Source: a virus
IMG/VR virus record: IMGVR_UViG_3300048125_000049
Coordinates: 1-25,451 of that record
DNA length: 25,451 bases
Direction: 5' to 3' (one strand)
A model generated the notes under the pieces. It was given only the letters and a program-made list of their open reading frames with translations, was not told the origin of the DNA and ran no database searches. Of the stretch, positions 7,238-12,730 are shown piece by piece. Position 1 is the first letter of the stretch. Every line of letters begins with the position of its first letter. Both the position numbers and the translations under genes were made by a program.

Positions 7238-8962
7238 ATGAACACCCTAGACCTCCTTAGAGGTGATTTTAAGCTCTTCCTACAAGCATTGTGGGCGGAG
7301 CTTGATCTACCTAACCCTACACGTGCACAATATGCAATCGCAGACTATCTTCAGCATGGACCTAAGCGTCTTCAAATACAAGCTTTCCGTGGAGTGGGAA
7401 AAAGCTGGATTACTGGAGCCTTTGTTCTGTGGACGCTTTTTAATGACGCTGAAAAAAAGATAATGATTATATCTGCATCTAAAGAACGTGCAGATAACAT
7501 GTCAATCTTTCTACAGAAACTGATTATTGAAACACCTTGGCTGGTGCATATGCGCCCTAAATCTGATGACTCACGTTGGTCCCGCGTATCTTTCGACATT
7601 CTTTGCTCCCCTCACCAAGCTCCTTCTGTTAAATCAGTGGGTATTACAGGTCAGCTTACCGGTTCTCGTGCTGACTTAATGATCCTTGACGATATCGAAG
7701 TCCCTGGTAACTCAATGACAGAAATGATGAGGGAGAAATTACTTCAACTCTGTACCGAGGCTGAATCAATCCTTACTCCAAAGGATGACTCCCGCATCAT
7801 GTACTTAGGTACTCCACAAACTACATTTACGGTCTATAAACGCCTTGCAGAACGCTCCTACAAACCGTTCGTTTGGCCTGCACGTTACCCACGTAAAACA
7901 ACAAACTACGAAGGTCTCCTAGCGCCTCAGCTGGTTGAAGACCTAGAGAAAGGTGTTGATAAATGGGACGTTACAGATGACCGTTTTGATAATGAAGACC
8001 TGATTGAACGTGAAGCGTCAATGGGTCGTAGCAACTTTATGTTGCAGTTCATGTTAGACACTAGTTTATCCGATGCTGACAAATTCCCTCTTAAATGTGC
8101 AGACCTTATTGTTACTTCCGTTAACCCTAAGTCTGCTCCTGAGTCCGTCATCTGGTGCTCAGACCCCCAAAACGTTATCAAAGAACTACCAACTGTTGGA
8201 TTACCTGGAGATTATTTCTACTCTCCAATGCGACTCCAAGGAGAATGGGATGTTTACTCCGAAACAATATGCTCGGTTGACCCGTCGGGTCGTGGCTCAG
8301 ATGAGACAACAGCAGCTTATATCTCCCAACGCAACGGTATCCTGTACTTGCACGACATGCGTGCTTACAGAGACGGATACTCAGACAACACACTCCTGGA
8401 CATTCTAAAAGGTTGTAAAAAGTATGAAGTATCTAAGCTTGTCATTGAAACTAACTTTGGTGACGGTATTGTTAGCGAGCTTTTCCGTAAGCATCTTCAA
8501 CAAACAAATCAAAGAGTGGATATTGAAGAAGTCCGTGCAACAGTTAGAAAAGAAGATCGAATCATCGATTCCCTTGAACCCGTCCTCAATCAACACCGAC
8601 TCGTTATTAACAAGTCCGTTATCGAATGGGACTTCAAGTCTAACCCCAACGAAGCTCCTGAACGTAGACTAATGTACATGCTATTCTATCAAATGTCTCG
8701 CATGTGTCGTGAAAAAGGCGCAGTGAAACACGACGATAGAATTGATTGTCTAGCTCAAGGTGTCCAATACTTTACAGATGCTATGGGTATATCAGCCCAA
8801 GAAGCAATCAAAGAACGTAAACGTATGGAGTGGAATCAGATGTTAGAAGACTTTATTGATGACCCACAATCCTCTGCAAATCACATGGTTTTAAACATGA
8901 ATTATGACCAAAGACAACAAGCAAGAGGTAATAATAAGACATCAGTCCCTAACTGGATTTAG
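7238..8962 (+). CDS. terL: Terminase large subunit (gp19-like packaging motor)
   Basis: 574 aa, close to T7 gp19 (586). ATPase half: Walker A FRGVGKSW (K55, S56), Walker B LMILDDIE (D151, D152, E154) and the coupling-type GTPQTT at 191-196. Nuclease half: acidic residues in VDPSGRGSDETT (D348), VIETNFGDG (E404) and HDDRIDC (D499, D500), the RNase H-like triad. It docks on the portal, pumps DNA with ATP and cuts concatemers. The start at 7238 follows the previous stop by 3 bp. Overlapping reading-frame ORFs inside are shadows. It ends at an intergenic stretch carrying a strong terminator, so it is the last gene of the late unit. Confidence 0.95.
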   Translation: MNTLDLLRGDFKLFLQALWAELDLPNPTRAQYAIADYLQHGPKRLQIQAFRGVGKSWITGAFVLWTLFNDAEKKIMIISASKERADNMSIFLQKLIIETPWLVHMRPKSDDSRWSRVSFDILCSPHQAPSVKSVGITGQLTGSRADLMILDDIEVPGNSMTEMMREKLLQLCTEAESILTPKDDSRIMYLGTPQTTFTVYKRLAERSYKPFVWPARYPRKTTNYEGLLAPQLVEDLEKGVDKWDVTDDRFDNEDLIEREASMGRSNFMLQFMLDTSLSDADKFPLKCADLIVTSVNPKSAPESVIWCSDPQNVIKELPTVGLPGDYFYSPMRLQGEWDVYSETICSVDPSGRGSDETTAAYISQRNGILYLHDMRAYRDGYSDNTLLDILKGCKKYEVSKLVIETNFGDGIVSELFRKHLQQTNQRVDIEEVRATVRKEDRIIDSLEPVLNQHRLVINKSVIEWDFKSNPNEAPERRLMYMLFYQMSRMCREKGAVKHDDRIDCLAQGVQYFTDAMGISAQEAIKERKRMEWNQMLEDFIDDPQSSANHMVLNMNYDQRQQARGNNKTSVPNWI

Positions 8963-8967
8963 ATCGA

Positions 8968-8984
8968 TGGCGGATGTATACAGG
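8968..8984 (+). repeat. 17-nt sequence shared with the RNA polymerase gene
   Basis: TGGCGGATGTATACAGG, just after the TerL stop, is identical to 14375-14391 inside the RNA polymerase gene, where it codes GGGCIQ. The first copy is non-coding and lies 29 nt before a terminator. A promoter-like or recombination-derived origin is possible; chance is not excluded. Confidence 0.4.
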
Positions 8985-9012
8985 AGGAGGGAAGGGTGGA
9001 CCCGAATTCTGC

Positions 9013-9067
9013 GAAGGAAGGAACTCGGCGGTTGTCTTAACGACAACCTCCTCCTTCCTTCTTTATT
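9013..9067 (+). terminator. Rho-independent terminator after terL
   Basis: Outer stem GAAGGAAGGA (9013-9022) pairs perfectly with TCCTTCCTTC (9052-9061); inner stem GGTTGTC (9030-9036) pairs with GACAACC (9042-9048) around a TTAAC loop, leaving a small internal loop. A short T-rich run (CTTTATT) follows. It would end late transcription from the structural and packaging genes before thyX, as T7 terminator positions would suggest. Confidence 0.75.
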
Positions 9068-9128
9068 AGATGATTCGTTTTCGTTCATCCTGTAAGTACT
9101 ACCACCAACTACGTTAACCACCTATTAC

Positions 9129-9761
9129 ATGTATCATACAGTATCATTAGTACATACCACTCCAGATGCTGAACAACTTATAGCGTATATGGCTAGGGTA
9201 TCTAATCCTGATAACCAGGATAACCCCGAGTCTGAACGTCTGATTAAATACCTTATTAAACATAAACATTGGTCACCATTTGAAATGGTTAACATGTGTG
9301 TAGAAATAGAGACAACCCGAAGTGTTGCTGCTCAAATCCTACGCCATCGTTCCTTTAGTTTTCAAGAATTCTCTCAACGATACGCTAAAGTGGCTAAACC
9401 TGCCGCTATCCCCCAACTGCGTAGACAAGATACCAAGAATAGACAGAATAGTGTTGATGATTTAGATTTCTATACTATTAAAGACTTTAATGTTAAAATT
9501 AATAGCTTATTTGAACTTAGTGATAGCTTATATACTGAGATGTTAGCTGCAGGTGTAGCAAAGGAGTGTGCTAGAGATATCTTACCCCTATCAACACTTA
9601 CTAAACTCTATATGAACGGTACCCTCCGCTCCTGGATACACTATATCGACCTCCGTACCGCTAATGGCACCCAACATGAGCATAAACTTGTCGCTCAAGG
9701 GGTTAAACAGGTCTTTAAAGAGCAATTCCCACTTATCTATCGTGCTGTATGGAAGCCTTGA
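9129..9761 (+). CDS. thyX: FAD-dependent thymidylate synthase ThyX
   Basis: 210 aa. The ThyX signature RHRxxSxxxxSxR is present as RHRSFSFQEFSQR (about residues 73-85). Other family blocks are WSPFEMV (about 49-55) and the C-terminal SWIHYIDLR, near TANGTQHEHK, for substrate and flavin contacts. The enzyme makes dTMP from dUMP using methylene-THF, FAD and NADPH, supporting phage DNA synthesis together with the RNR pair encoded downstream. ThyX rather than ThyA is usual in cyanophages. No strong ribosome site is seen before ATG 9129. It follows the post-TerL terminator, so it needs its own promoter or read-through. Confidence 0.95.
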   Translation: MYHTVSLVHTTPDAEQLIAYMARVSNPDNQDNPESERLIKYLIKHKHWSPFEMVNMCVEIETTRSVAAQILRHRSFSFQEFSQRYAKVAKPAAIPQLRRQDTKNRQNSVDDLDFYTIKDFNVKINSLFELSDSLYTEMLAAGVAKECARDILPLSTLTKLYMNGTLRSWIHYIDLRTANGTQHEHKLVAQGVKQVFKEQFPLIYRAVWKP

Positions 9762-9913
9762 TACTGTTTATAAAGATATGTACCTCTAATACACATAACC
9801 TCTACAGTTGCTTACCTGTTTGGCAGTACTTACCTGCTTATGTTGATGATTATATTGAGTTTAAGACGCGGAAACCGTACTATAGAGAAAAAGAAGCTTT
9901 GAAACAGTTATGA
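9749..9913 (+). CDS. Micro-ORF, 54 aa, unknown
   Basis: Starts 13 bp inside the end of thyX and ends in an ATGA overlap with the next ORF. The product starts MEALILFIKICTSNTH and contains YLPAYVDDYIEFKTRKPYYREKE. It has three Cys/His-rich positions near the front and a charged tail. There is no recognised domain. The tight coupling on both sides is the reason to list it. Confidence 0.45.
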   Translation: MEALILFIKICTSNTHNLYSCLPVWQYLPAYVDDYIEFKTRKPYYREKEALKQL

Positions 9914-10005
9914 TTGTTTGGGGTGTCGTTTGGATGATCGCTATCCTGCTGATAGCGGTCTCTTATGTGATTTATCTGATCTTAAATTTTGACAAAAATT
10001 TGTGA
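9910..10005 (+). CDS. 31-aa single-span membrane peptide
   Basis: ATG 9910 overlaps the previous stop. The product is almost entirely one hydrophobic helix (VVWMIAILLIAVSYVIYLIL) with a short NFDKNL tail, so it would be an inner-membrane peptide. T7 has a comparably small hydrophobic protein, gp19.5, right of TerL, a positional parallel only. Its stop codon lies inside a sigma70-like promoter. Confidence 0.5.
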   Translation: MIVWGVVWMIAILLIAVSYVIYLILNFDKNL

Positions 10006-10017
10006 GCCCTATATCTT
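9989..10017 (+). promoter_or_regulatory. Sigma70-like promoter P0 with overlapping inverted repeat
   Basis: TTGACA (9989-9994), 17-nt spacer, TATCTT (10012-10017). The -35 is inside an inverted repeat, AAATTTT (9984-9990) and AAAATTT (9995-10001), which could be an operator. A transcript would start near 10024 and run at once into the CCCCC/GGGGG hairpin, so its product may be a short leader RNA. Confidence 0.5.
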
Positions 10018-10036
10018 AATGAGAACCGTTCGCAAT

Positions 10037-10062
10037 ACCCCCTTGGGGGTGCCAGTTTTTTT
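10037..10062 (+). terminator. Possible terminator or attenuator hairpin
   Basis: ACCCCC TT GGGGGT palindrome, then GCCAG and seven T. The stem is short and 5 nt away from the T run, so efficiency is doubtful. It lies just after promoter P0. Confidence 0.45.
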
Positions 10063-10160
10063 AGTGTCCGCTCGCTACGCTCGCTTTTTTATCCTGTGCC
10101 ATGCCGTGTGACACTGCGCTAACCGGTGCGCTGGCGGAGCGAGCACGTAGTGCGAGCGGG

Positions 10161-10182
10161 TTTTCCACAGGGTTGTGGATAA
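10161..10182. promoter_or_regulatory. Pair of inverted DnaA-box-like sites
   Basis: TTTTCCACA on the plus strand (one mismatch to TTATCCACA), 4 nt, then TGTGGATAA (exact box on the minus strand). It may bind host DnaA and help replication start or early transcription. T7-like phages are not known to need DnaA, so this is only a motif match. Confidence 0.35.
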
Positions 10183-10237
10183 AGGCGAAGCCATCTGTCT
10201 GCCGGTTAACGCCAGTGAACGAACTGTCTACTACATG

Positions 10238-10266
10238 CTGACAGCAGCGCTGATGTGTGCCATACT
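10238..10266 (+). promoter_or_regulatory. Sigma70-like early promoter P1
   Basis: CTGACA (10238-10243), 17-nt spacer, CATACT (10261-10266) within TGCCATACTA, the same -10 context as P2 and P3. The transcript would start near 10273, 20 nt before the gene at 10293, which has a GGAGAG ribosome site. Confidence 0.65.
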
Positions 10267-10292
10267 ATATGCATACCAAACGGAGAGACACC

Positions 10293-10622
10293 ATGCGAAA
10301 GATTGAGCAACAGATGATTGATGCAATCAAAGGAAAGCGTACGTTATGCAAAGATAACACAAGTGTTACATATAACTATCAAACAAACAGTAGTGGTGTG
10401 TATCTACATGGTAATCATATTGCAACAGTAGGTGTTAACTATGTAGAGATATTCGATGGTGGCTACCAATCCAATACAACTAAGTCAAGGTTAAATGCAT
10501 TAATCAATGGGTTGTGTGATGGTTACACTTGCGGTGTATATCAACATAAGTTTGAGTGGTTTATCACTGATGATAAGTTGATTCATCAGTTCGAGAACGG
10601 TTACACATTTGCACGAGTTTGA
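10293..10622 (+). CDS. Early conserved hypothetical protein (109 aa)
   Basis: Start chosen at ATG 10293 because GGAGAG (10282-10287) precedes it by 5 nt; an in-frame GTG at 10257 would lie upstream of the transcription start. The product begins MRKIEQQMIDAIKGK and has NTSVTYNY, VYLHGNHIATV and TTKSRLNALINGL. I associate this K-I-E-Q-Q-M...LHGN-x-I-A...T-T-K-S-R-L-N-A-L pattern with a small family in early regions of marine T7-like phages, of unknown function. It is probably made early from P1 by host RNA polymerase. It ends in an ATGA overlap with the next gene. Confidence 0.75.
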   Translation: MRKIEQQMIDAIKGKRTLCKDNTSVTYNYQTNSSGVYLHGNHIATVGVNYVEIFDGGYQSNTTKSRLNALINGLCDGYTCGVYQHKFEWFITDDKLIHQFENGYTFARV

Positions 10623-10774
10623 TGAAACTAAAAGAAACCACATTCACACTCGGCAGTAAACCAATCAAGACGCTGTTATGGTGTAACACACAGAAGCGAG
10701 CTAAGCGTAACAAACCAGCCAAACTAAACGGCATTGTTGTCACTAACACAATCGAGGTATTCCATGATTTCTGA
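10622..10774 (+). CDS. Small basic early protein (50 aa), unknown
   Basis: ATG overlaps the previous stop (TGATG-type overlap); the stop overlaps the start of the next ORF by 11 bp. Sequence MKLKETTFTLGSKPIK then NTQKRAKRNKPAKLNGIVV. Strongly basic centre, possibly nucleic-acid binding. No known domain. Listed for its coupling within the P1 operon. Confidence 0.5.
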   Translation: MKLKETTFTLGSKPIKTLLWCNTQKRAKRNKPAKLNGIVVTNTIEVFHDF

Positions 10775-10883
10775 TGAAATGATTGCATGGATTCAGCAAC
10801 ACGAACTAGAGTGTTATGAGGAATGGATGAATGACGAATCTAACTGGAGTGAACCAGTTGACAAACCGTCTACCACCGCTTGA
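10764..10883 (+). CDS. Small acidic early protein (39 aa), unknown
   Basis: ATG 10764 with GAGG at 10754-10757. The product, MISDEMIAWIQQHELECYEE to the end PSTTA, is acidic with three Trp. The stop codon TGA is inside the -35 box of promoter P2 (TTGACT), and the last codons (accGCTTGA) are repeated at the end of the following gene. It could mimic DNA or bind a host protein, as many tiny early proteins do, but that is speculation. Confidence 0.5.
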   Translation: MISDEMIAWIQQHELECYEEWMNDESNWSEPVDKPSTTA

Positions 10884-10908
10884 CTTTTCACCGATTCTCT
10901 GCCATACT
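10880..10908 (+). promoter_or_regulatory. Sigma70-like early promoter P2 (leaderless)
   Basis: TTGACT (10880-10885), 17 nt, CATACT (10903-10908). The next ATG is at 10915, where transcription itself would start, so the mRNA would have no leader. A 16-nt block ATTCTCTGCCATACTA (10894-10909) is identical in P3. Confidence 0.7.
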
Positions 10909-10914
10909 ATAAGC

Positions 10915-11088
10915 ATGAACAAACAAACCTTCCGATTCGTCTTGACTCGCACCGCTAACGGTGTATCCAAAGATTTTGATTACTACACTGCACAGTATGA
11001 TGCAGAGCGTGCGCTACAGCGTGCTCGCATGAACAACGGTTATTATCAATACCATATGACACGCGAGGAACTGTCCACTACCGCTTGA
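10915..11088 (+). CDS. Small basic early protein (57 aa), unknown
   Basis: The start is set at ATG 10915 because promoter P2 ends 6 nt upstream; the longer in-frame ORF from 10831 would cross the promoter. Sequence MNKQTFRFVLTRTANGVSK, then DFDYYTAQYDAERALQRARM and a final STTA. The beta-then-helix layout and a QYDAERALQRARM amphipathic helix suggest a compact alpha/beta fold. No family recognised. The stop TGA lies within the -35 of P3. Confidence 0.6.
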   Translation: MNKQTFRFVLTRTANGVSKDFDYYTAQYDAERALQRARMNNGYYQYHMTREELSTTA

Positions 11089-11113
11089 CTTTCCCTCCAT
11101 TCTCTGCCATACT
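11085..11113 (+). promoter_or_regulatory. Sigma70-like early promoter P3 (leaderless)
   Basis: TTGACT (11085-11090), 17 nt, CATACT (11108-11113), ATG at 11120. Same geometry as P2, including the 12-nt CCGCTTGACTTT and the stop codon of the upstream gene nested in the -35 box. Confidence 0.7.
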
Positions 11114-11119
11114 ACGTAC

Positions 11120-11323
11120 ATGACTTACACACGCGATCAACTCATCAACGCATTGTCTTACGAGTACACATTACTATGTCATGACGACTTCGATCCCGAT
11201 GTTGACATGTCATCTTCAGATCATCGTTCTTATCTAAACTCATTGTCTTATGATGAGCTTGTGTCAGAGGCATGTACCGATGACATATTCACGCTTGACG
11301 AGTTCATCCTCAACTACGGTTGA
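11120..11323 (+). CDS. Small acidic early protein (67 aa), unknown
   Basis: Starts 6 nt after the -10 of P3, so it is probably translated from a leaderless mRNA. The product is strongly acidic (DDFDPDVDMSSSDHRS; DDIFTLDEFIL) with the helix YDELVSEACTDDIF. Tiny acidic early proteins in T7-like phages often bind host enzymes or imitate DNA; no homologue is recognised, so that is only a suggestion. Confidence 0.65.
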   Translation: MTYTRDQLINALSYEYTLLCHDDFDPDVDMSSSDHRSYLNSLSYDELVSEACTDDIFTLDEFILNYG

Positions 11324-11379
11324 TAGTTACACTGAGGCTTTATGCTTCTCTGTAGCTTTCATCGCTACTCTTTCCACTC

Positions 11380-11394
11380 TATTTTACATTCACA
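11380..11394 (+). repeat. Leader repeat TATTTTACATTCACA, copy 1
   Basis: TATTTTACATTCACA is exactly repeated at 11754-11768, each time directly before the ATG of a KTSC-like gene. It may be a -10-type box (TATTTT) with a near-leaderless start, or a translation signal. ACATTCACA also occurs in the 26-nt elements downstream. Confidence 0.5.
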
Positions 11395-11395
11395 C

Positions 11396-11677
11396 ATGCT
11401 TTCCAATCAACTCATCGCACTTCGTTCTTCTGACGCTGTTGACGTTATGTTTGCCAATCCTTTGACTGGTGTCGTTGAGATTCTATTCCAAACTGGACAC
11501 GCTTACACGTACAAAAACGTTAGCCGTCGTGCTATCGTCAACCTAATTCTCAATCCAAACATGTCACTTGGTTTCTGGATTAACGAGAACCTCGTTCGTT
11601 CACAGCGTGTTGAGTATAAATCACAAGGTAGACTCAACCCTGAATTGTCTGCTCTTTCCTGTTATCAAGCTGCCTGA
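11396..11677 (+). CDS. KTSC-like domain protein, paralogue 1
   Basis: 93 aa from ATG 11396, directly after the leader repeat; the longer frame from 11342 adds a stretch that is not protein-like. VVEILFQTGHAYTYKNVSRRAIVNLIL followed by SLGFWINENL fits the KTSC pattern (L-x-V-x-F-x-x-G-x-x-Y-x-Y-x-x-V ... S-x-G-x-x-x-N). KTSC is a small beta domain of uncertain role found in phages and bacteria. It is similar in layout to the gene at 11769, suggesting a tandem duplication with divergence. Confidence in the family is moderate. Confidence 0.65.
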   Translation: MLSNQLIALRSSDAVDVMFANPLTGVVEILFQTGHAYTYKNVSRRAIVNLILNPNMSLGFWINENLVRSQRVEYKSQGRLNPELSALSCYQAA

Positions 11678-11703
11678 TTGCAGCTAGTTAGCTGATGCTT
11701 ACC

Positions 11704-11748
11704 TCTAGCCACTTCGGTGGTTAGATGTAGGTTTCACACCTACTTATT
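11704..11748 (+). terminator. Tandem hairpins, one with a UUCG tetraloop
   Basis: TCTAGCCAC (11704-11712), TTCG, GTGGTTAGA (11717-11725): 9-bp stem, one wobble. Then GTAGGT (11727-11732), TTCAC, ACCTAC (11738-11743), followed by TTATT. It could be a terminator or a processing site for RNase III between two early genes. A weaker CAGCT/AGCTG pair lies at about 11680-11694. Confidence 0.55.
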
Positions 11749-11753
11749 CACCT

Positions 11754-11768
11754 TATTTTACATTCACA
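11754..11768 (+). repeat. Leader repeat TATTTTACATTCACA, copy 2
   Basis: Exact copy of 11380-11394, abutting ATG 11769 with no Shine-Dalgarno between. It may drive or assist initiation of the second KTSC-like gene. Confidence 0.5.
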
Positions 11769-12008
11769 ATGTTCTTTGTTCCTGCTGCACGTAACGCTAT
11801 CAAGTCTACATCTATCGAGCAACTTGAGGTATCACCTCTGCAAAATCAAGCACTAGTTACCTACAAAAACGGTAATCAGTATCTTTACAGCAACATTGAC
11901 GAAGATGCTATGTTTGACATCTTGTTCCACAATGTCGAGTCTTTCGGTAAGTGGGTAAACAAGTTCTGTAAAGCTGACGGTGTTGCTGTCTTCCCAATCG
12001 CTGCCTAA
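11769..12008 (+). CDS. KTSC-like domain protein, paralogue 2
   Basis: 79 aa. LEVSPLQNQALVTYKNGNQYLYSNIDEDAMFDILF then ESFGKWVNKF follows the same KTSC-like order (strand, F/Y-x-x-G-x-x-Y-x-Y, helix, S-x-G-x-x-x-N) as the gene at 11396. It abuts the leader repeat. The product is compact, cytoplasmic and without signal. The function of the domain is not established; in an early region it may act on a host target. It is probably co-regulated with paralogue 1 but separated from it by hairpins. Confidence 0.65.
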   Translation: MFFVPAARNAIKSTSIEQLEVSPLQNQALVTYKNGNQYLYSNIDEDAMFDILFHNVESFGKWVNKFCKADGVAVFPIAA

Positions 12009-12050
12009 TTATTGTCACTCATCAAACAACACATCTACAACACTTTCATC

Positions 12051-12383
12051 ATGCCTGAAACACTCACTGAGTTTCAACAATTCCTTGCAAATCATCTTGG
12101 TATTGATAGCGTAACTCGCACGGATTTATTCCGTCACGAGCTAGATGATTATGGTATCGAAAGTGTACAAGACTTTGAAGATTCTTACTTCGGATGTTAT
12201 CCAGATGTGCAAACGTTTGTTGAGGACTTCGTGAACGAATGTTATTCTGATTGTATCAAAGAACTACCAACATGGTTGCAAACTGCTATTGATTATGAGA
12301 TGATTTGGTACCAGAATTTGCGACATGATTTCTTTGAAATTTCGTTTGACGGTGAGGTTTACATCTTCAATCGTCACTGGTAA
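12051..12383 (+). CDS. ArdA-like antirestriction protein
   Basis: 110 aa from ATG 12051 (a TTG at 12012 in frame would add 13 residues). It is acidic. Residues 42-60 (FEDSYFGCYPDVQTFVEDF), then LPTWLQTAIDYE (72-83), NLRHDFF and a final YIFNRHW follow the C-terminal half of ArdA proteins (Y-x-G-x-Y-x-s-x-x-x-F, then L-P-x-x-x-x-x-Y-I-D-Y-E, L-x-x-D-F, FNRHW). ArdA mimics DNA and blocks type I restriction enzymes in the cytoplasm. Length is shorter than plasmid ArdA (about 165 aa), so only the C-terminal domain may be present. Functionally it would parallel T7 Ocr (gp0.3), also an early gene. Moderate confidence, from pattern only. Confidence 0.6.
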   Translation: MPETLTEFQQFLANHLGIDSVTRTDLFRHELDDYGIESVQDFEDSYFGCYPDVQTFVEDFVNECYSDCIKELPTWLQTAIDYEMIWYQNLRHDFFEISFDGEVYIFNRHW

Positions 12384-12450
12384 GTAACACATAATGGCAT
12401 ATGTGTCACACTAACTAACAGATAGGCGGCATTATTGTCGCCTCTTTCTG
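12384..12450 (+). terminator. Inverted repeat followed by a terminator hairpin
   Basis: Directly after the ArdA-like stop: ACACATA (12387-12393), 6-nt loop, TATGTGT (12400-12406), extended by GT/AC. Then AGGCGGC (12424-12430), ATTATT, GTCGCCT (12437-12443) and CTTTCTG. The second is a good 7-bp stem but a poor T run. It probably ends or attenuates early transcripts ahead of the middle set. Confidence 0.5.
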
Positions 12451-12464
12451 TCGCTCACATTCAT

Positions 12465-12490
12465 CACATTCACACATCACAAGGACGCAG
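12465..12490 (+). repeat. 26-nt element, copy A (intergenic)
   Basis: CACATTCACACA, TCA, CAAGGACGCAG. 23 of 26 positions match copy B at 13528. Here it is non-coding and includes AAGGA, a possible ribosome site 11 nt before ATG 12497. Candidate phage RNA polymerase promoter or leader element. Confidence 0.6.
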
Positions 12491-12496
12491 CTACCA

Positions 12497-12730
12497 ATGG
12501 CAACTGTTTATGTTCTCCGTTATCGCACTGAATACGATAGCCATGAGATGGTTTCTGTCTATTCTAATCTGCGAGGTGTACTGAATCGCCTTGAGATTAG
12601 TGACCTTCATGGTAACTTTGACGAAGACGAAACCATAACTATTGAGTGCATGGAAGTAACATCCGAAGAAGACTCTCTCATACGCCTCAACAACATCCGC
12701 AAACACTACGCAAACAAGGAGAACAACTGA
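12497..12730 (+). CDS. Small acidic protein (77 aa), unknown
   Basis: Start ATG 12497, preceded by the 26-nt element A with AAGGA at 12481-12485. The product has a beta-rich N-terminus (ATVYVLRYRTEYDSHEMV), an acidic middle (NFDEDETITIECMEV) and a charged helix (LIRLNNIRKHYANKENN). No family recognised. It is the first gene of a coupled group to the RNA polymerase gene; the stop overlaps the next ATG (TGATG). Confidence 0.65.
   Translation: MATVYVLRYRTEYDSHEMVSVYSNLRGVLNRLEISDLHGNFDEDETITIECMEVTSEEDSLIRLNNIRKHYANKENN

Larger units (their letters stand above)
10006..10237. other. Gene-free GC-rich junction: hairpins and DnaA-box-like sites
   Basis: No ORF worth calling. It holds, in order: a hairpin ACCCCC/GGGGGT (10037-10050) with a T7 run (10056-10062); an inverted repeat whose arms begin CCGCTCGC (10068-10075) and end GCGAGCGG (10152-10159), each extended by TACG/CGTA and CTCGC/GCGAG; and facing DnaA-box-like sites TTTTCCACA (10161-10169) and TGTGGATAA (10174-10182, a perfect TTATCCACA on the minus strand). 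In T7 the genome ends lie between the TerL side and the early promoters. Here these are contiguous, so this is the likely place of the terminal repeat or packaging junction, inferred from gene order. Confidence 0.55.

Noticed and set aside
8904-9095. 63-aa ORF across the TerL stop and the terminator
   Set aside because: Its codons include the entire terminator hairpin and the TerL end; no ribosome site and a low-complexity basic/Leu composition.
10257-10292. Upstream GTG start for the first early gene
   Set aside because: It lies upstream of the predicted transcription start of P1 and overlaps the -10 box; ATG 10293 has GGAGAG at good spacing.
10831-10914. Upstream ATG start for the 57-aa early gene
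   Set aside because: The extension crosses promoter P2 and the 39-aa gene in another frame; ATG 10915 starts right after the -10 box.
11678-11755. Possible tRNA (three consecutive stem-loops)
   Set aside because: No acceptor stem can be formed, the middle loop is a UUCG tetraloop instead of a 7-nt anticodon loop, and the last loop does not read TTCRANY.
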